Assembly: GCF_002798405.1 (NCBI RefSeq) | Contig: NZ_PGGV01000038.1 | Coordinates: forward strand, 1-64,000 | Direction of reading: 5' to 3' | From: Glycomyces xiaoerkulensis | GTDB lineage: Bacteria; Actinomycetota; Actinomycetes; Mycobacteriales; Micromonosporaceae | Length of the DNA stretch: 64,000 bases | Part shown: in pieces, positions 63,558-64,000 of the stretch | Layout: each line of letters opens with the position of its first letter | Numbering within the stretch: position 1 is the stretch's first letter | Notes under the pieces: model-generated | The model's input: only the letters and a program-made list of their open reading frames with translations | The model's database searches: none | Told to the model about the DNA's origin: nothing | Made by a program: the position numbers and the translations under genes

Positions 63558-63597
63558 TTGACACTGTCAAGATAGCGCGTCAACTTGACAGTGTCAA
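63558..63597. promoter_or_regulatory. Two palindromic operator boxes for the divergent TetR regulator
   Basis: TTGACACTGTCAA (63558-63570) and TTGACAGTGTCAA (63585-63597) are both perfect 6-1-6 palindromes, 27 bp apart centre to centre. They lie between the membrane-protein and TetR genes. TTGACA in each box could also serve as a -35, so binding would shut both promoters. Confidence 0.78.
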
Positions 63598-63618
63598 GAT
63601 TTGCGGTATGGTTCCCCG

Positions 63619-64000
63619 GTGAGCAGCACCTACCACCACGGCGACCTGCGCCGGGCCCTCATCGACGCCGCGGTCGAGGCGATCGCGGAGACCGGCCCCA
63701 GCGCGCTGAGCCTGCGGGCGGCCGCGAAGCGCGCCGGCGTCTCGCACTCGGCCCCCGCCCACCACTTCGGGGACAAGGCGGGCCTGCTCACCGCCGTCGC
63801 CGTCCAAGGCTACGAGCGCTTCGCCGACACCCTGGAGCGGTCCTGGCGGCGGACCGGCGACTTCATCGAGGTCGGCGCCGCCTACCTGCGCTTCGCGATC
63901 GACCACCGCGCCTACTTCGAGACGATGTTCCGGCCCGAGCTGCTCCACGAGGAGGACCCGGACCTGGTGCGCGGCCGGGAACGGGCCCGGCGCATCCTCT
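63619..64000 (+). CDS. TetR/AcrR family regulator, cut by the window end
   Basis: At least 127 residues; the 3' end lies beyond the window. TYHHGDLRRALIDAAVEAIA then LSLRAAAKRAGVSHSAPAHH and FGDKAGLLTAVAVQGYERF form a complete TetR helix-turn-helix. The following helices (IEVGAAYLRFAIDHRAYFET, MFRPELLHEED) resemble TetR C-terminal domain of the WHG type. The GTG at 63619 lies 22 bp past the second operator box. Confidence 0.88.
   Translation, partial: MSSTYHHGDLRRALIDAAVEAIAETGPSALSLRAAAKRAGVSHSAPAHHFGDKAGLLTAVAVQGYERFADTLERSWRRTGDFIEVGAAYLRFAIDHRAYFETMFRPELLHEEDPDLVRGRERARRIL

Overview
The window looks like chromosomal DNA from a high-GC, Gram-positive actinomycete. GC is very high, GTG starts are common and proteins are rich in Asp/Glu. 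Actinobacterial markers include the Mec–CysO–CysM cysteine route, an acyl-CoA carboxylase epsilon subunit, DUF4245, DUF3352, an EXLDI protein, a mycothiol-type DinB/maleylpyruvate isomerase-like protein and a CGNR regulator. A spore/mycelium-forming lineage such as Glycomycetaceae is possible (Spo0M, secreted xylanase and subtilase), but that placement is inference. No rRNA, tRNA or CRISPR array was recognised.

The left edge (1–3.3 kb) is mobile. An IS5-type insertion sequence with matching terminal repeats lies next to a phage-type large serine recombinase whose N-terminal frame is broken. The recombinase abuts the 3' remnant of a DUF222/HNH gene, probably its insertion target. Then come a molybdopterin oxidoreductase, a DrrAB-type exporter with an EXLDI protein, Spo0M, nicotinate phosphoribosyltransferase and an MFS carrier.

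From 10.5 to 17.8 kb a housekeeping run follows: mec–cysO–cysM, a small membrane protein, murI, an Rv1339-like metallo-hydrolase, a DUF3352 protein and dGTPase. It matches the Mycobacterium order except that the rhomboid gene is replaced. Next come an orphan antitoxin with a deleted VapC, trmB, and at 20–22.6 kb an unusual 841-residue membrane-anchored ECF sigma factor carrying its own zinc-finger and extracellular sensor-like region. The 24–29.4 kb block is the biotin ligase/acyl-CoA carboxylase/Maf cluster. At 30–38 kb are a MerR–DUF2306 pair with a clear operator, a HelD-like RNA polymerase-recycling ATPase, small membrane proteins, an MHYT protein and a sugar kinase. At 38.5–45.5 kb are DUF4245, xseAB, ispH, a 199-bp inverted-repeat element, a multiply frameshifted pseudogene and rmuC.

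The right part is catabolic and secretory. It has a secreted subtilase, a D-amino-acid module (D-aminoacylase, RidA, pyridoxal-phosphate deaminase/aldolase) around an AT-rich operator, a NUDIX hydrolase, a beta-propeller membrane protein, and a secreted GH10 xylanase behind a good promoter with a LacI-type operator. It continues with an RCC1-repeat/VOC pair, a SigG-type sigma factor with a mycothiol-family partner, a CGNR regulator/epoxide hydrolase pair around a perfect palindrome, ychF, and a TetR regulator (cut by the window end) with two palindromic boxes.

The most unusual items are the one-piece membrane sigma factor, the CysO carrier ending in Gly-Gly-Met, the start-less serine recombinase, the collapsed VapBC locus, the inverted repeat with compensatory changes, and the D-aminoacylase frame with no stop codon.
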